Assembly: GCF_051307055.1 (NCBI RefSeq)
Contig: NZ_CP149994.1
Coordinates: forward strand, 2,418,001-2,482,000
Direction: 5' to 3'
Length of the DNA: 64,000 nt
From: Dryocola sp051307055
GTDB taxonomy: Bacteria > Pseudomonadota > Gammaproteobacteria > Enterobacterales > Enterobacteriaceae
In this document: positions 40,791-50,247 of the stretch, piece by piece
Position numbering within the stretch: position 1 is the stretch's first letter
How the letters are laid out: every line of letters starts with the position of its first letter
Position numbers and translations under genes: made by a program
The notes under the pieces: generated by a model
Told to the model about the DNA's origin: nothing
Seen by the model: only the letters and a program-made list of their open reading frames with translations
Database searches by the model: none

Positions 40791-41912
40791 TTAATAATCT
40801 GCCAGCAGCGTTTTAAGCTTGTCATTCAATAATTCGCCGCGCCAGCCGCTGATTAATTCCGGGGCCGTGATGCCGGCTTTTAATTGCCAGTGCCAGTTGA
40901 GCAACTGGTTAATCTGGCGACGCGAAGCAAGCAGTTCAGCGCTTAAGCCGCTGGTTTCGCTGACTTCCTGAACTAATGCTTTTATAGCTTTAAACACCTT
41001 ACGGTAGCCCGGCATGTCCACCAGGTTGCTTAGCGGCGCCGGCCACTGCTCTTCCGGCAGCGCTTCGGCCTCGGCTACCAGCGCCAGCAGCGTTTTGCCA
41101 TGAAAACGGATCTCGCTGCCGCTCAGGCCAAGGCTTTCCAGCTCGCCCAGCGAGCCCGGCATATAGCGCGCGACCTGCCAGAGATGCTCTTCACGCACGA
41201 CAAAATTAACGGCCATATCACGCTCACGCGCTTTGCGCAGCCGCCAGGAAGCCAGTTTTTTCAGGCAGGCAAGCTGACGGGTCCGCAGCTGCCACGCATT
41301 GCCGATTTCACGCCACGCCTCTTCCGGATCGAGAATTTCCTGGCGGCGACTGGCCATCAGGTTGCACTCGTCCAGCGCCGCTTTCATCCAGCCCGCCGCT
41401 TCCGTTTCTGCCATCAGCTTGTGCGCAATCGGGAGCAGATAGAACACATCCGCCGCAGCGTATTCGCACTGGCGTTCGCTCAGCGGACGCGCCAGCCAGT
41501 CGGTACGTGATTCGCTTTTATCCAGCGCGATACCCGTGTACGCCTCCACAATAGTGGCAAAACCGCAGGAGAGCGCCCGCCCGCTGAAAGCGGCAAGGAT
41601 TTGGGTATCGATAAACGGATCCGGCAGCGTGCCGAAGGTATTCAGGAACACCTCCAGATCTTCGCTCCCGGCGTGCAGGAACTTAATCACCTTGCTGTCC
41701 TGCAGTAGCGCTTTAAACGGCGACCAGTCGGTGATAGTTAACGGATCGATAAGGGAAACCTGTACGCCATCAAACAGTTGGATCAGGCCAAGCTGCGGGT
41801 AGTAGGTACGCGTGCGGACAAATTCGGTGTCCAGCGCCAGGGCAGGCACCTGACGAGCGGCCTGGCAAACTTCGGCCAGCGCTTCATCAGTGGTAATCAT
41901 AAGGTAAGTCAA
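40791..41912 (-). CDS. rnd: Ribonuclease D
   Basis: A 373-residue 3'-5' exoribonuclease that trims tRNA and other small RNA 3' ends. The DEDD active-site motifs are visible: ALDTEFVRTRTYYPQ, FLHAGSEDLEVF and the Y-type third motif in RQCEYAAADVFYLLP. A C-terminal pair of HRDC domains follows. The start chosen is TTG at 41912 (MTYLMITTDEAL), aligning with E. coli Rnd, which also uses UUG. An ATG nine codons upstream (41939) is less likely. Confidence 0.94.
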   Translation of the reverse strand: MTYLMITTDEALAEVCQAARQVPALALDTEFVRTRTYYPQLGLIQLFDGVQVSLIDPLTITDWSPFKALLQDSKVIKFLHAGSEDLEVFLNTFGTLPDPFIDTQILAAFSGRALSCGFATIVEAYTGIALDKSESRTDWLARPLSERQCEYAAADVFYLLPIAHKLMAETEAAGWMKAALDECNLMASRRQEILDPEEAWREIGNAWQLRTRQLACLKKLASWRLRKARERDMAVNFVVREEHLWQVARYMPGSLGELESLGLSGSEIRFHGKTLLALVAEAEALPEEQWPAPLSNLVDMPGYRKVFKAIKALVQEVSETSGLSAELLASRRQINQLLNWHWQLKAGITAPELISGWRGELLNDKLKTLLADY

Positions 41913-41944
41913 ATTCGGTTCTCTTAGGTTTGCGCCCATAAAAA

Positions 41945-41961
41945 AGCCGGTAGAACCGGCT
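41945..41961 (-). terminator. Terminator of fadD
   Basis: The 7-bp stem AGCCGGT/ACCGGCT has a 3-nt loop, followed on the minus strand by TTTTTATGGG. It lies between the fadD stop and rnd. Confidence 0.85.
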
Positions 41962-41989
41962 TTGGGGCGACTGACTCGGAGCTCAGGCG

Positions 41990-43669
41990 TTATTGTTGAT
42001 CGGCCTTAGCTACTTCGTCACGTAGTTCTCGTCGTAAAATTTTTCCGACGTTGGATTTTGGCAGCTCTTCGCGGAATTCAACCAGCTTAGGAACTTTATA
42101 GGCGGTGAGATGGCGGCGGCAGAATGTCACCAGCGATGCTTCGCTCAGCGCCGGATCTTTTTTGACCACGAAGATTTTCACCGTTTCACCTGACGCTCCG
42201 CCGGGCACCCCCACGGCGGCCACTTCAAGCACGCCCGGATGCTGCATCACCACGTCTTCGATTTCGTTTGGATAAACGTTGAAACCGGACACCAGGATCA
42301 TATCCTTTTTACGATCGACGATACGCATAAAGCCCTCTTCGTCCATCGTGGCGATATCGCCGGTGCGCAGCCAGCCATCGTGCATTATTTCGTCTGTCGC
42401 ATCCGGACGCTGCCAGTAACCCAGCATAACCTGCGGGCCTTTTACGCACAGCTCGCCCGGCTGTCCCGGCGGCACTTCGTTACCTTCGTCGTCGATAAGT
42501 TTTACTTCGGTGGAGGGTACCGGCAGGCCGATACTGCCGGTGTGGCGGTCAATATCATGCGGATTCGCGCTGACAAGCGGCGCGCATTCCGTCAGGCCAT
42601 AGCCCTCCAGCAGATAACGACCGGTCAGCTTAACCCAGCGCTCCGCCACGACCTGCTGCACCGGCATGCCGCCGCCGGCGGAAAGATGCAGGCTTGAGAA
42701 ATCGAGCTGCTGGAACTCTTTGTTATTGAGCAGGGCGTTGAACAGCGTGTTTACGCCAGTCATTGCCGTAAATTTATATTTGCTCAGCTCTTTCACCAGG
42801 CCCGGAATATCGCGCGGGTTGGTGATGAGCAGATTCTGGCCGCCCAGATCGATGAACAGCAGGCAGTTCATCGTCAACGCAAAGATGTGGTAGAGCGGTA
42901 ACGCAGTCACCACCAGCTCTTTACGCTCGAACAACAGCGGGCTATAAGCCGCTCTCACCTGCTCCAGGTTTGCCAGCATGTTGCGGTGAGTCAGCATAGC
43001 TCCTTTCGCCACGCCCGTTGTGCCGCCGGTATATTGCAGGAACGCCAGGTCGGTATTGATGACTTCCGGTTTGATGTACTGCATCCGGTAGCCGTTATGC
43101 AGGGCGCTGCGAAAAGAGATGGCGTCCGGCAGATGGTATTTCGGCACCAGTCGTTTGATGTATTTAACGACAAAGTTAACCACCGTCCCTTTCGCCGCCG
43201 AAAGCTGGTCGCCCATGCGGGTCAGAATGACGTGCTTAACCTGGGTTTTATCGACGACTTTCTCAAGCGTATGGGCAAAGTTCGAAACGATGACGATAGC
43301 GCTCGCGCCGCTGTCGTTAAGCTGGTGCTCCAGCTCGCGCGGGGTATAAAGTGGGTTGACGTTAACCACCACCATCCCGGCGCGTAAAATACCGAACAGC
43401 GCTACCGGGTACTGCAGCAGGTTCGGCATCATTAATGCCACGCGATCGCCTTTTTGCAGGCCAAGCCCCTGTTGCAGATAAGCCGCAAAAGCGCGACTGC
43501 GCTCTTCAAGCTTACGGAAAGTCATTACTTCGCCCATATTGACGAACGCGGGCTGGTCCGCATAGCGCGTTGTCGCCTGCTCAAACATATCAACCAGGGA
43601 CTGATAACGATCGGGATTAATCTCAGCCGCAACGTCGGCCGGGTAGCGGTTAAGCCAAACCTTTTTCAA
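41990..43669 (-). CDS. fadD: Long-chain fatty acid--CoA ligase
   Basis: A 559-residue acyl-CoA synthetase that activates imported long-chain fatty acids at the inner membrane. The AMP-binding signature is YTGGTTGVAKGAMLTHRN. The FACS motif is DGWLRTGDIATMDEEGFMRIVDRKK-like, and the C-terminal catalytic Lys is in KSNVGKILRREL. The start is TTG (MKKVWLNRYP) with AGAGGTG upstream, as in E. coli. Frames upstream to 43735 lack support. Two FadR-like sites precede it. Confidence 0.96.
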   Translation of the reverse strand: MKKVWLNRYPADVAAEINPDRYQSLVDMFEQATTRYADQPAFVNMGEVMTFRKLEERSRAFAAYLQQGLGLQKGDRVALMMPNLLQYPVALFGILRAGMVVVNVNPLYTPRELEHQLNDSGASAIVIVSNFAHTLEKVVDKTQVKHVILTRMGDQLSAAKGTVVNFVVKYIKRLVPKYHLPDAISFRSALHNGYRMQYIKPEVINTDLAFLQYTGGTTGVAKGAMLTHRNMLANLEQVRAAYSPLLFERKELVVTALPLYHIFALTMNCLLFIDLGGQNLLITNPRDIPGLVKELSKYKFTAMTGVNTLFNALLNNKEFQQLDFSSLHLSAGGGMPVQQVVAERWVKLTGRYLLEGYGLTECAPLVSANPHDIDRHTGSIGLPVPSTEVKLIDDEGNEVPPGQPGELCVKGPQVMLGYWQRPDATDEIMHDGWLRTGDIATMDEEGFMRIVDRKKDMILVSGFNVYPNEIEDVVMQHPGVLEVAAVGVPGGASGETVKIFVVKKDPALSEASLVTFCRRHLTAYKVPKLVEFREELPKSNVGKILRRELRDEVAKADQQ

Positions 43670-43741
43670 GGATTCACCTCTGAATTTATTATTTTCCGTC
43701 ATCACAACCCCAATTAACATACACGCTGTTAACATAATATT

Positions 43742-43758
43742 AACTCAGCGTACCAGTT
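43742..43758 (-). promoter_or_regulatory. FadR operator near the fadD promoter
   Basis: Read on the minus strand, AACTGGTACGCTGAGTT matches the FadR consensus AGCTGGTCCGACNTGTT at 11 of 16 defined positions. It is similar to the E. coli fadD promoter-proximal site as I remember it. It lies 73 bp before the TTG start. Confidence 0.7.
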
Positions 43759-43826
43759 TATTAATTCGCCTCATTGAAGGTTGCGAAGCGCATCACTAAA
43801 TTTTTTTATTTCGTCCTGAAAATAGA

Positions 43827-43850
43827 TAAACAGCGGACCAGCCGCTGTTT
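43827..43850 (-). promoter_or_regulatory. Second FadR-like site overlapping the yeaY 3' hairpin
   Basis: On the minus strand GGCTGGTCCGCTGTTTA has nine consecutive matches to the FadR core (GCTGGTCCG), 85 bp upstream of the first site. The same bases form a hairpin, AACAGCGG/CCGCTGTT (43830-43850) with a 5-nt loop, placed where the yeaY transcript would end. Confidence 0.5.
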
Positions 43851-43873
43851 AAAAATAAATTTAAAACAATAAG

Positions 43874-44470
43874 TTACTCGGTTACGATGGTCTGCACCTG
43901 CGCAGGACCCGGGCTATACCAGCCGGCTCCGCCCCACATGCCGTAGTGGCCGCGGTAAGGATAAGGGCCGCCCCAGAACCAGGGATCGATGGGCTGCGGC
44001 GGCATCACAACCTGCTGCGTAACGCGCCAGCGTTTGTAGCCGTTGACCTGCATCACCATAAATTTATACGGCGTTTCGCCAACTTTGCCCTGCGCCGTGC
44101 CCGTAATCGGCCCGACGACCGTCACCAGCTGGCCACGGAAATCGACCGGGTCCAGAAAACCGTTCACGTCGGCATAAATACGCCCTTTCGAAGGTTCTCC
44201 CAGCTGCGGACGAGCGCCTTCATCCAGATTCACCGTCGCGATTTCCAGACGGGTTTTACCTTGCTGATTGTCGATATTAACCACCCGCCCGCCAAAGCGC
44301 GCTTCCTGGCCAACGTACAGCTCAGGCGCGCTCATGACCTGCACCAGATTCTGCTGCGGCGTCGCGCTGGTGCCTTTAATGGCATCCGGCACCGTCACAC
44401 ACCCGCTCAGCAGCAGCGTGGCGACGATGGACAATAAGCCGCCATATTTCCTGACATTACAACCTGCCAT
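43874..44470 (-). CDS. yeaY: Slp-family outer-membrane lipoprotein YeaY
   Basis: A 198-residue lipoprotein (lipobox LLLSGC, Cys24) of the Slp family. E. coli-like segments are MSAPELYVGQEARFGGRVV, GRIYADVNGFLDPVDFRGQL and KFMVMQVNGYKRW. The C-terminus is rich in Gly, Pro, Tyr and Trp. It is thought to be an outer-membrane stress protein, sigma-E controlled in E. coli. It lies between tsaB and fadD. Confidence 0.94.
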   Translation of the reverse strand: MAGCNVRKYGGLLSIVATLLLSGCVTVPDAIKGTSATPQQNLVQVMSAPELYVGQEARFGGRVVNIDNQQGKTRLEIATVNLDEGARPQLGEPSKGRIYADVNGFLDPVDFRGQLVTVVGPITGTAQGKVGETPYKFMVMQVNGYKRWRVTQQVVMPPQPIDPWFWGGPYPYRGHYGMWGGAGWYSPGPAQVQTIVTE

Positions 44471-44516
44471 ACCCCATCTCCTTATACCGCGTTACGCGCC
44501 CTGGTAACGTTGAGTA

Positions 44517-45212
44517 TCACTCTTTGCCGGGAAGTTTCTTCCATGTCACTTCGTTGCGCAGATAGACCGGCTCCGCATGCTCAACGGCCACGGTGCGTTT
44601 GGCGTTAAAGGCCTGAATCGCCAGCGGCAACATGTCTTCGGCTGCGGGAAGGGTAATCTGTCCGTCACGCACAACAACGCCGCTGTTGCTCGCCATCTCA
44701 GGCCACGCCTGCCAGCCGGTGCCGACGGTAGCCCAGTAGCCAGCAAGCTGCTTTAACCGTTCAGCCACCGCTTCCGGTTTTAATACCGCTTCGGTTTCTT
44801 CGCCGTGCCAGGCGCCCTGCTCGTCACGCTGGTATTCGGCCCAGTAGACTTCACCCATGCGCGCATCAATAGCGGCCAGCACGCGCGTTGCGCCAGTCAA
44901 ACGCCAGGCGCCCTGCGCCATCGTCGCAAGCGTTGACACGCCAATCATCGGCAGTTCAGCGCCCAGAGCCAGCCCCTGCGCAATGCCGATACCAATACGC
45001 ACGCCGGTGAAACTCCCCGGTCCTCGCCCGTAAGCGAGCGCGTTAAGCTCAGAAAGACAAAGGCCGCCCTGGTTCAGGATGTCCCGCACCAGAGGCAAAA
45101 TACGTTGAGTATGTTCGCGCGGGCAGAGTTCGAAATGGGCACAGGCTGTGCCGTCGTTATACAGGGCAACCGAACAGGCTTCTGTCGCGGTATCGATGGC
45201 TAAAATTCGCAT
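44517..45212 (-). CDS. tsaB: tRNA t6A synthesis protein TsaB
   Basis: A 231-residue ASKHA-fold protein, the E. coli length, which binds TsaD in the complex that adds threonylcarbamoyl to A37 of ANN-decoding tRNAs. The start MRILAIDTATEACSVALY and the internal LAYGRGPGSFTGVRIGIGIA are conserved; the protein lacks the metal-binding His pair of TsaD, as expected. It is downstream of yoaA. Confidence 0.96.
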   Translation of the reverse strand: MRILAIDTATEACSVALYNDGTACAHFELCPREHTQRILPLVRDILNQGGLCLSELNALAYGRGPGSFTGVRIGIGIAQGLALGAELPMIGVSTLATMAQGAWRLTGATRVLAAIDARMGEVYWAEYQRDEQGAWHGEETEAVLKPEAVAERLKQLAGYWATVGTGWQAWPEMASNSGVVVRDGQITLPAAEDMLPLAIQAFNAKRTVAVEHAEPVYLRNEVTWKKLPGKE

Positions 45213-45282
45213 GGACTTGCCAACCTCTGGCGGGAGTTTAGGGTCAAAAATCGGCGCGCATCATACCATAGCCTGGCACAAA

Positions 45283-47193
45283 TTACCGCGTCGGTGGGGG
45301 GTTAAGGAACTCGACTGCCCGATTTATGTCCCGCGTGCGCGGCGTTGGCGGCAGGCTGTTCAGGAATACCGCGCCATAAGGACGCATCACCAGACGGTTA
45401 TCGCAGATAACCAGCACGCCCCGGTCGTCCACGTCGCGAATCAGGCGGCCGACGCCCTGTTTTAGCGTGATAACCGCATCGGGAAGCTGCACGTCGTCAA
45501 AGGGATCGCCGCCGCGGATGCGGCAGTCTTCCATGCGAGCTTTAAGCAGCGGGTCATCCGGGGAGGTAAACGGCAGCTTGTCGATAATCACCAGCGACAG
45601 CGCATCGCCGCGGACATCCACTCCTTCCCAGAAACTGCTGGTTGCCACCAGCAGTGCGTTTCCGGCGCTGACAAACTGTTCCAGCAGCTGACCTTTACTG
45701 GTTTCCCCCTGCAGTAATACAGGCAGCGTCATGCTGGCCCTGAACTGCTCGGCCAGTTCGCGCATCATGGAATGCGAGGTGCAGAGCATAAAGCAGCGGC
45801 CGTTGTTGGCCTCAATCAGCGGCTGGAGCATTTTTGCCAGATGCCGGGCGGCATGGGGCTGATTCGGCGCAGGCAAACCGCGCGGCACGCATAAAAGCGC
45901 CTGGGTGGCGTAGTCAAACGGGCTCGCCAGCAGCAGCGTCTCCGCATTGTCGATGCCTAAGCGGTCGGTAAAATGGCTAAGCCTGTCGTTCACCGAAAGC
46001 GTCGCGGAGGTGAAAATCCACGTGCCGGCCTTCTGGGCGATAACTTCTTTAAACTTGTCGGCGACGGACAGCGGCGTTAGCGCAAGCGTGAAATGACGCG
46101 AGTTGCACTCATACCAGTAGCTGTAGCCCGGCTGGTCAACGTCCTTCAGGCGCTTGATGCGGCTGCGGTAAATCACCGCGCGCTCGAAGGCGGCATCCAG
46201 CAGCGCGGAACGGCCAAGGGAGAGTTTCGCCACGTCGTAGCAAAGCTCCAGCGCATCGTCGAGCAGTAACAAAGCGCGCTGAATAGCCGGCTGAGCAAGC
46301 AGCTCGCGCAGGTTGCCGCGATAGCCCGGATCGCCAAGCTGCAGGCGGAAATCCTGCGTGCTCTGCGCCAGGCGGTCGGCGCTTTTCTGCAGCTGCTGGG
46401 CGTCGCGCACTTCGGTGCGATAGGCGATGGAAATATCTTTCGCCAGATCCAGCAGCTGCCGGCTTGAGACCGACTGGCCGAAATACTGGCTGGCGATATC
46501 CGGGATCTGGTGGGCTTCATCGAAGATCATTACCTCGGCCTCCGGGATCAGCTCCGCAAAGCCGCTCTCTTTTACCACCATATCCGCGAGAAACAGGTGA
46601 TGGTTAACCACCACCACGTCCGCATCCATCGCCTTTTTACGCGCTTTGACGACGAAGCAGTCTTTATACAGCGGGCAATCCTGGCCGAGGCAGTTGTCGT
46701 TGGTGCTGGTGACCAGCGGCCAGACGGCAGAGTCTTCCGCCACGTTAGCGCAGGTGCTGATATCGCCGTCGACGGCTTCGATGGCCCAGCTACGAAGCTG
46801 TATCACCTCGCTTAACGTCTGCACCGGCAGGTCTCCGCCAGCCAGCGCCTGCTGCTCAAGGCGTTCCAGGCAGAGGTAGTTTGAGCGCCCTTTCAGTAAG
46901 GCAAGGCGGCCTTTAAAATCAAGGGCCTTCGCCACGGTGGGCAAGTCGCGTGAATAAAGCTGATCCTGAAGCGCTTTGGAACCGGTGGAGATAATCACCT
47001 TTTTACCGGAGCGCAGGGCAGGCGCGAGATAGGCGTAGGTTTTCCCCGTGCCGGTTCCCGCTTCCACCACTAATTCACGCCCGTCGGTAATAGCTTTGCT
47101 GACGGCCTGCGCCATTTCACGCTGTGGCTCACGCGGCTTAAAACCTGGTATCGCCAGTGCGAGCTGACCGTCTGTTGCAAAATCGTCTGTCAC
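45283..47193 (-). CDS. yoaA: XPD/DinG-like ATP-dependent helicase YoaA
   Basis: A 636-residue superfamily 2 helicase. Walker A is EAGTGTGKTYAYLAPAL and the Walker B DEAH box is VMIFDEAHQIPD. Four Cys between them (in STCANV, DNCLGQDC and YKDCFV) are placed to bind a 4Fe-4S cluster. C-terminal motifs include SFWEGVDVRGDAL and LKQGVGRLIRD. In E. coli YoaA works with the HolC subunit of DNA polymerase III in repair of stalled replication. Confidence 0.95.
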   Translation of the reverse strand: MTDDFATDGQLALAIPGFKPREPQREMAQAVSKAITDGRELVVEAGTGTGKTYAYLAPALRSGKKVIISTGSKALQDQLYSRDLPTVAKALDFKGRLALLKGRSNYLCLERLEQQALAGGDLPVQTLSEVIQLRSWAIEAVDGDISTCANVAEDSAVWPLVTSTNDNCLGQDCPLYKDCFVVKARKKAMDADVVVVNHHLFLADMVVKESGFAELIPEAEVMIFDEAHQIPDIASQYFGQSVSSRQLLDLAKDISIAYRTEVRDAQQLQKSADRLAQSTQDFRLQLGDPGYRGNLRELLAQPAIQRALLLLDDALELCYDVAKLSLGRSALLDAAFERAVIYRSRIKRLKDVDQPGYSYWYECNSRHFTLALTPLSVADKFKEVIAQKAGTWIFTSATLSVNDRLSHFTDRLGIDNAETLLLASPFDYATQALLCVPRGLPAPNQPHAARHLAKMLQPLIEANNGRCFMLCTSHSMMRELAEQFRASMTLPVLLQGETSKGQLLEQFVSAGNALLVATSSFWEGVDVRGDALSLVIIDKLPFTSPDDPLLKARMEDCRIRGGDPFDDVQLPDAVITLKQGVGRLIRDVDDRGVLVICDNRLVMRPYGAVFLNSLPPTPRTRDINRAVEFLNPPPTR

Positions 47194-47321
47194 ATTACCC
47201 CCTGGATTTGTGCCCGCGATTATGTCAGCCCTGACGTGGTTAATCCAGCAAGCAGGTGGAAGCGAGCCTGCGATTATGGCAGTCTGTTGGCAAAATTAAG
47301 TCAGTTGATAAGGAATAAGCC

Positions 47322-47666
47322 ATGAGTATTGTGCGTATCAAACCTGAAGCGCGGATGTCCGATGCGGTTATCCATAACCAGGTGCTCTACTACACCGGCG
47401 TGCCGGAAAACCTGGATGCGGACGCCTATGAACAGACCGCTAATACCCTGGCGCAAATCGATGCGTTGTTAGCAGAGCTGGGCAGCGATAAAACACGCAT
47501 TCTGGACGCCACCCTCTTTTTACCCGACGCGGCCGACTTCGCGGCGATGAACAAAGCCTGGGATGAGTGGGTTGTGGCGGGACAAGCGCCCGTACGCTGC
47601 ACCGTACAGGCGAAGCTGATGAATCCGCGTTACAGGATTGAGATTAAAATTATCGCGGCGGTGTGA
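47322..47666 (+). CDS. yoaB: RidA-family protein YoaB
   Basis: A 114-residue Rid/YjgF-family protein, same length as E. coli YoaB, divergent from yoaA. Conserved parts are YYTGVPENLDADAYEQTANT and APVRCTVQAKLMNP, with the family Arg that in RidA holds the imine carboxylate. An imine/enamine deaminase role is likely but not shown. The start has AAGGA upstream. Confidence 0.95.
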   Translation: MSIVRIKPEARMSDAVIHNQVLYYTGVPENLDADAYEQTANTLAQIDALLAELGSDKTRILDATLFLPDAADFAAMNKAWDEWVVAGQAPVRCTVQAKLMNPRYRIEIKIIAAV

Positions 47667-47673
47667 TCGATGC

Positions 47674-47745
47674 AGGTCGGGCGACGCTAAGCTTACCCGA
47701 CCTACGCAAAACTTGCAGGGTGGATTAGCGTCAGCGCCATCCACC
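47674..47745. repeat. Pair of REP-like palindromes between yoaB and yoaH
   Basis: Two palindromes, 47674-47703 (AGGTCGGG/CCCGACCT) and 47719-47745 (GGTGGAT/ATCCACC), lie 15 bp apart in the gap between two convergent genes. The sequence style and placement match enterobacterial REP/BIME units and the pair after treA. Confidence 0.65.
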
Positions 47746-47750
47746 GAAAG

Positions 47751-47996
47751 TTAGTCGTCTTCCTGCTCTTCGTCCGGCCCGTGGCCGCGATCCTGCTGAT
47801 ACTCCTGAACCTGTTCTTCTTCATCGTCATCTTCAAAACGGGCGACAATCATCTCCCCGGTATGCGATGCGCGGATCTCCGCGGCCACGACGGTAATGGC
47901 TTCTCCGCTGCTCATGCCCTGCGACATCAGTTCCTGAATACGCTCTACGGCCTGCTGCTGCTGCTCGTGGGACAGTGCTGGTAAACCTGAAATCAT
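47751..47996 (-). CDS. yoaH: UPF0181 protein YoaH with extended acidic tail
   Basis: An 81-residue protein. Residues 1-58 (MISGLPALSHEQQQQAVERI, then LMSQGMSSGEAITVVA and GEMIVARFEDDDE) match E. coli YoaH, which is 59 residues. The last 23 residues are an added acidic and Gln-rich tail ending EEQEDD. Its function is unknown. It is divergent from pabB. Confidence 0.92.
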   Translation of the reverse strand: MISGLPALSHEQQQQAVERIQELMSQGMSSGEAITVVAAEIRASHTGEMIVARFEDDDEEEQVQEYQQDRGHGPDEEQEDD

Positions 47997-48103
47997 CGTC
48001 GACTCCTGTTACATTGCTATATGTTAATGATATTTGTCGCATCAGTTGATGCCTGAAAATCGTTTTTGTGGCAGGCTGACGGCTTTTGGTTCAGGTTGTG
48101 GTT

Positions 48104-49465
48104 ATGACGTCGCAAACTCCCGCTTTTCACCCCCTTCCCTGGCAGCCAGACGCTGTTCAACGCTATTTTGCCGCCCTGGCCGATGAGCCCTGGGCGATGC
48201 TGCTGCATTCGGGTTTTGCCGATCATCCGCACAGCCGTTTTGATATTCTGGTCGCCCAGCCCCGCGCCACGCTGGTTACCCGCGGCCCGCAAACAGCCTG
48301 CACGGTCGATGGCGTCACGTCAGAGCATTCAGACGATCCGCTGGCGTTACTGCAACAGACGCTGGAAAGTTTTGGGCTGAGGCCGCAAACGCATCCGGAT
48401 TTACCCTTTGCAGGCGGTGCGCTGGGGCTGTTTGGCTACGACCTGGGCCGTCATTTTGAAAAAATCCCGCTGCTGGCGCAAGCCTCGGTGCACACGCCGG
48501 ACATGGCCGTGGGAATTTATGACTGGGCGCTGATTGCCGACCATCATCAACGGCGGATAACGCTGCTGAGCTGGGGGGATATATCAGCACGCCTGGCGTG
48601 GCTGCAGGCGTTGAGCGCGCCGGTCCGTGAGCCGTTCCGCCTGACGAGTTCATGGCAATCCAATATGACTCGCGAGCAGTATGGACGTAATTTCCGCCAG
48701 GTACAGGAATATCTTCTCAGCGGCGACTGTTATCAGGTTAACCTCGCCCAGCGCTTTAGCGCTTGCTACGTCGGGGACGAATGGCAGGCGTTTAAAAAGC
48801 TTAATGCAGCCAACCGGGCGCCCTTTAGCGCGTTTATCCGTCTGCCGGAGAGCGCGATTTTAAGTCTTTCCCCGGAACGTTTCATCCTGCTTGCAGGTAA
48901 AAAGATCCAGACTCGCCCGATTAAAGGAACGTTGCCGCGTCTTGCTGACGCCCGTGAAGATGCGAAACAGGCCGAAAAGCTGGCAGGTTCCCCGAAAGAT
49001 CGCGCTGAAAATCTGATGATTGTCGATCTGCTGCGCAACGACATTGGCCGGGTCGCCGTTCCCGGCAGCGTGCGCGTGCCGGAGCTGTTTGTGGTTGAGC
49101 CGTTCCCGGCGGTGCATCATCTCGTCAGCACTATTACTGCGACCCTGCCTGAAACGCTGCGGGCCACCGACCTGTTACGCGCCTGCTTCCCCGGCGGATC
49201 TATTACCGGCGCACCAAAAGTCAGAGCGATGGAAATCATTGAAGTGCTGGAACCGCAACGGCGCAACGCGTGGTGCGGCAGCATCGGCTATATCAGCTTT
49301 TGCGGCAATATGGATACCAGCATTACCATCCGCACCATCACCGCAGAGAACGGCAAACTTTATTGCTCCGCAGGGGGCGGCATTGTCGCCGACAGTACTG
49401 AAGCGGCGGAATATCAGGAAACTTTTGATAAAGTTAACCGTATCCTTCCTCTGCTGGAGAACTGA
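48104..49465 (+). CDS. pabB: Aminodeoxychorismate synthase component I
   Basis: A 453-residue chorismate-utilising enzyme, exactly the E. coli length, which with PabA makes 4-amino-4-deoxychorismate for folate. The catalytic Lys region is IQTRPIKGTLPR. AENLMIVDLLRNDIGRV, FPGGSITGAPKVRAMEII and the end SITIRTITA...SAGGGIVADS are conserved. The ATG at 48104 gives the E. coli length; a TTG at 48086 is an unsupported upstream option. nudL starts 3 bp after its stop. Confidence 0.96.
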   Translation: MTSQTPAFHPLPWQPDAVQRYFAALADEPWAMLLHSGFADHPHSRFDILVAQPRATLVTRGPQTACTVDGVTSEHSDDPLALLQQTLESFGLRPQTHPDLPFAGGALGLFGYDLGRHFEKIPLLAQASVHTPDMAVGIYDWALIADHHQRRITLLSWGDISARLAWLQALSAPVREPFRLTSSWQSNMTREQYGRNFRQVQEYLLSGDCYQVNLAQRFSACYVGDEWQAFKKLNAANRAPFSAFIRLPESAILSLSPERFILLAGKKIQTRPIKGTLPRLADAREDAKQAEKLAGSPKDRAENLMIVDLLRNDIGRVAVPGSVRVPELFVVEPFPAVHHLVSTITATLPETLRATDLLRACFPGGSITGAPKVRAMEIIEVLEPQRRNAWCGSIGYISFCGNMDTSITIRTITAENGKLYCSAGGGIVADSTEAAEYQETFDKVNRILPLLEN

Positions 49466-49468
49466 TGC

Positions 49469-50047
49469 ATGTCCGTTCCTTCCCTGACGCTGAACGAATT
49501 TTTATTACGCTTTCAGATGTTACGGCCATCGGGCGCGCGCCCGAGCGGTAATAAACGCCAGGCCGCCGTGCTGGTGCCGATTGTGCGCCGCAAGCAGCCG
49601 GGCCTGCTGCTGACGCAGCGTTCGCCGCTGCTTCGCAAGCATCCCGGCCAGGTCGCTTTCCCCGGAGGCGCCGTTGACAGTTCGGACACATCCCTTATCG
49701 CCGCGGCCCTGCGTGAAGCGCATGAAGAGGTCGCCATTCCGCCCGATTCAGTAGAGGTTATCGGTATCCTTCCGCCGGTAGACAGCGTGACGGGCTTTCA
49801 GGTAACGCCCGTTGTCGGCATTATTCCGGCCAACCTGCCTTATCACGCCTGCGAAGATGAGGTCTCCGCCGTGTTTGAAATGCCGCTAATGGAGGCGCTG
49901 CGGCTTGGCCGCTATCACCCGCTGGATATCCATCGCCGCGGCAACGCTCACCGCGTCTGGCTTTCCTGGTATCAACACTATTTCGTCTGGGGAATGACCG
50001 CAGGCATTATCCGCGAGCTGGCTTTACAGACAGGCATGGAACCTTGA
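49469..50047 (+). CDS. nudL: Nudix hydrolase NudL (putative CoA diphosphatase)
   Basis: A 192-residue Nudix protein, the E. coli length. The Nudix box spans GGAVDSSDTSLIAAALREAH and continues EEVAI, with the first acidic position being Asp rather than Glu. The CoA-hydrolase family mark LLTQRSPLLRKHPGQVAFPG precedes it. It likely splits CoA or related diphosphates. It is coupled to pabB by position. Confidence 0.93.
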   Translation: MSVPSLTLNEFLLRFQMLRPSGARPSGNKRQAAVLVPIVRRKQPGLLLTQRSPLLRKHPGQVAFPGGAVDSSDTSLIAAALREAHEEVAIPPDSVEVIGILPPVDSVTGFQVTPVVGIIPANLPYHACEDEVSAVFEMPLMEALRLGRYHPLDIHRRGNAHRVWLSWYQHYFVWGMTAGIIRELALQTGMEP

Positions 50048-50247
50048 TCACCCTTTTATTCTGCCAAAGAGCCTATATTTAGTAGAGAGTCTTGCTGGAA
50101 AGCGGCTGATATTAGGTGTTTTATCATTAATCATTAGTTTAATTCATGTGAATAGTTTACCCAGCCCGGTAATAAATTTTTAAACTAGCGACCAGCCATT
50201 TTTTAGCATCATATTTTACGAACGCGGTGCCTCAGAGGAGTTTTAGT

